This document shows, piece after piece, positions 5,300 to 6,237 of a stretch of DNA of 6,237 nt. Origin of the DNA: Paracoccaceae bacterium. Lineage in GTDB: Bacteria > Pseudomonadota > Alphaproteobacteria > Rhodobacterales > Rhodobacteraceae. The position numbers and the translations under genes are program-made. Location of the stretch: NCBI GenBank assembly GCA_024644285.1, contig JAHELH010000147.1:1-6237 (forward strand). The letters run 5' to 3'. Below the pieces are notes generated by a model. That model worked only from the letters and a program-made list of their open reading frames with translations, searched no databases and was not told the DNA's origin. The first letter of the stretch is position 1; every line of letters begins with the position of its first letter.

Positions 5300-5791
5300 T
5301 CACTTCAACTGGTCCTGGATTTCCGGCATCCGCAGCCGCAGCGCCATGATATCGGCCATCATCTTGGCCTCGTTTTTCGACACCAGCCCGCCCACGCCCA
5401 GCCGCCGCCCGTAGCGCCACCAGAGGCCCGGCACCCAGGCCCATTCCGCCCGCCGCGCCAGCCGCACGGCAAACCCGTTCGACGGCTTGAACGCGAAGGC
5501 GCTGCGTTCGACCTTCTCGATATCCTCGGTCCGCACCAGCAGCCGCCCTTCGCTGTCGCGCAGCCCCGCCTCGGTCAGGATCAGCGACACCCCGGTCAGC
5601 CGCCAGACCCGCTCGGCCAGCGCCAGCGCCCCCGCGCCCGCCACGATGAAGAACAGCCGCAGGCCCGGCCCTGCCTCGGGCGCGGTAAAGCCCAGGTAGA
5701 CCAGCACCACGCCCAGCGCCAGCAGCAGCGCCACGGCCATCCCGCGCCGCGCCCGGCTGGGCGCGATGGTCGCCAGAACCTCGTCCGTCAT
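5300..5791 (-). CDS. Small two-helix membrane protein with PH-like domain, unknown function
   Basis: A 163-residue inner-membrane protein that I do not recognise by name. After a short N-terminus come two membrane helices (about 17-36, MAVALLLALGVVLVYLGF, and 44-60, LRLFFIVAGAGALALA), joined by a short loop. The remaining hundred residues should lie in the cytoplasm. They look like a bacterial PH-type domain: strand SLILTEAGLRD (69-79), GRLLVRTEDIEKVE (82-95), a basic/Trp-rich segment (WWRYGRR 124-130) and a final helix (SKNEAKMMADIMALRL, 138-153). The start at 5791 is chosen because GGGAGG (5798-5803 on the complement) lies 6 nt before it. The frame stays open further upstream, but that part has no helix or domain character and would run into the pirin gene. 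It converges on the tad operon and diverges from pirin. Confidence 0.8.
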   Translation of the reverse strand: MTDEVLATIAPSRARRGMAVALLLALGVVLVYLGFTAPEAGPGLRLFFIVAGAGALALAERVWRLTGVSLILTEAGLRDSEGRLLVRTEDIEKVERSAFAFKPSNGFAVRLARRAEWAWVPGLWWRYGRRLGVGGLVSKNEAKMMADIMALRLRMPEIQDQLK

Positions 5792-5893
5792 GCCCCGCCT
5801 CCCGTGCGCGCCTTGCGCCTTCCTAGCCGCAATGCCGCGCCCAGGCGAGAGCCGATGCACATCGACTGTGCCCGCGCGCAGGGGTCCGCCCGA

Positions 5894-5922
5894 TTGCCCC
5901 GGTGCCTGCGACTTCCTAGATA
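5894..5922 (+). promoter_or_regulatory. Putative promoter of the pirin gene
   Basis: TTGCCC (5894-5899), a 17-bp spacer and TAGATA (5917-5922) give a plausible sigma-70 promoter with a leader of about 26 nt. The -35 matches four and the -10 three consensus bases, so this is a tentative call. The rest of the 163-bp gap between the divergent genes shows nothing distinct. Confidence 0.35.
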
Positions 5923-5954
5923 TCGGCCAAGCAAGCCCATCAGGAGACACATCC

Positions 5955-6237
5955 ATGTCGATCCGCCCCGTCACCGCCGCCACCCCCGCGATGCCCACGA
6001 TGGAGGGCGCCGGCGTCAAGCTGCACCGTGCCTTCGGGTTCCAGGACCCGGACATGCTGGACCCGTTCCTGCTGTTCGACGATTTCCGCAACGACCGGCC
6101 CGAGGACTACCTGCGCGGCTTCCCCTGGCACCCGCACCGCGGCATCGAGACCATCACCTACGTGCTGAACGGCACCGTCGAGCACGGCGATAGCCTCGGC
6201 AATGCCGGCACTTTGGGCGCCGGCGACGTGCAATGGA
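5955..6237 (+). CDS. Pirin family protein, N-terminal part (runs off the window)
   Basis: The first 94 residues of a gene cut by the window end, read from the ATG at 5955, which has AGGAG (5942-5946) 8 nt upstream. The sequence shows the pirin N-terminal cupin: GVKLHRAFG (20-28), DPFLLFDDFR (36-45), the block FPWHPHRGIETITYVLNG (56-73) and VEHGDSLGN. His59 and His61 fit the first two of the four metal ligands (His, His, His, Glu) of pirins; the other pair would lie just past the end. Pirins are cupin-fold iron proteins of about 230-300 residues. Some bacterial members have quercetin dioxygenase activity and others bind metabolic enzymes, so the exact role cannot be told from this fragment. 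It is a cytoplasmic protein with no signal peptide. Confidence 0.9.
   Translation, partial: MSIRPVTAATPAMPTMEGAGVKLHRAFGFQDPDMLDPFLLFDDFRNDRPEDYLRGFPWHPHRGIETITYVLNGTVEHGDSLGNAGTLGAGDVQW

Noticed and set aside
5792..6091. A 100-residue N-terminal extension of the PH-like membrane protein, starting at 6091
   Set aside because: It would overlap the pirin gene antisense, shows no helix or conserved motif, and a good Shine-Dalgarno is placed for the start at 5791.

Overview
The window is GC-rich with strong G/C preference at third codon positions. Its gene content (an animal-type glutamate dehydrogenase, a TadG/TadE/TadE trio, a small Cys-containing exported protein, a pirin) fits an alphaproteobacterium, most likely order Rhodobacterales (Rhodobacteraceae/Roseobacteraceae group). 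This placement rests on protein resemblance from memory, not on a search. I see no rRNA, tRNA, CRISPR array, transposase or phage gene.

Layout. (1) Positions 1-81 are the last 26 codons of a plus-strand gene whose PPLWRR.MDPR-type tail resembles the C-terminus of alkane 1-monooxygenase (AlkB), followed by a weak terminator-like hairpin. (2) 150-545 is a small secreted or periplasmic hypothetical protein. (3) 612-2048, minus strand and convergent with it, is a complete 478-residue glutamate dehydrogenase. It has an extra segment where animal GDH carries its 'antenna'. (4) 2049-2397 is a 349-bp divergent control region. It holds a degenerate CtrA-like box (TAAC-N5-GTTA), a 12-bp GC palindrome, direct repeats of TGACCCCC spaced exactly 10 bp, a -10-like TACAAT, an 11-bp palindrome near the likely transcription start, and a strong Shine-Dalgarno. 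(5) 2398-5237 is a tight three-gene operon of TadE/TadG-family pilus-associated proteins: a von Willebrand A (vWA) protein and two small pseudopilin-like proteins. (6) 5260-5299 is a strong hairpin between convergent genes, probably a two-way terminator. (7) 5300-5791, minus strand, is a small two-helix membrane protein with a PH-like cytoplasmic domain. (8) 5955 to the window end is the N-terminal half of a pirin-family protein, divergent from (7).

How they fit together. The central operon probably makes envelope components for a Tad/Flp-type pilus or a related surface assembly, but no tad motor, secretin or prepilin peptidase gene is in view, so it is an accessory or orphan tad unit here. 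GDH links 2-oxoglutarate and glutamate. The only visible link between it and the Tad operon is the shared divergent intergenic region. The remaining genes look like ordinary chromosomal neighbours. I do not see a convincing wholly new system. The points most worth a second look are the antenna-like segment in a bacterial GDH, the CtrA-like and tandem operator signals before the tad operon, and the heavily expanded vWA domain of the TadG-like protein.
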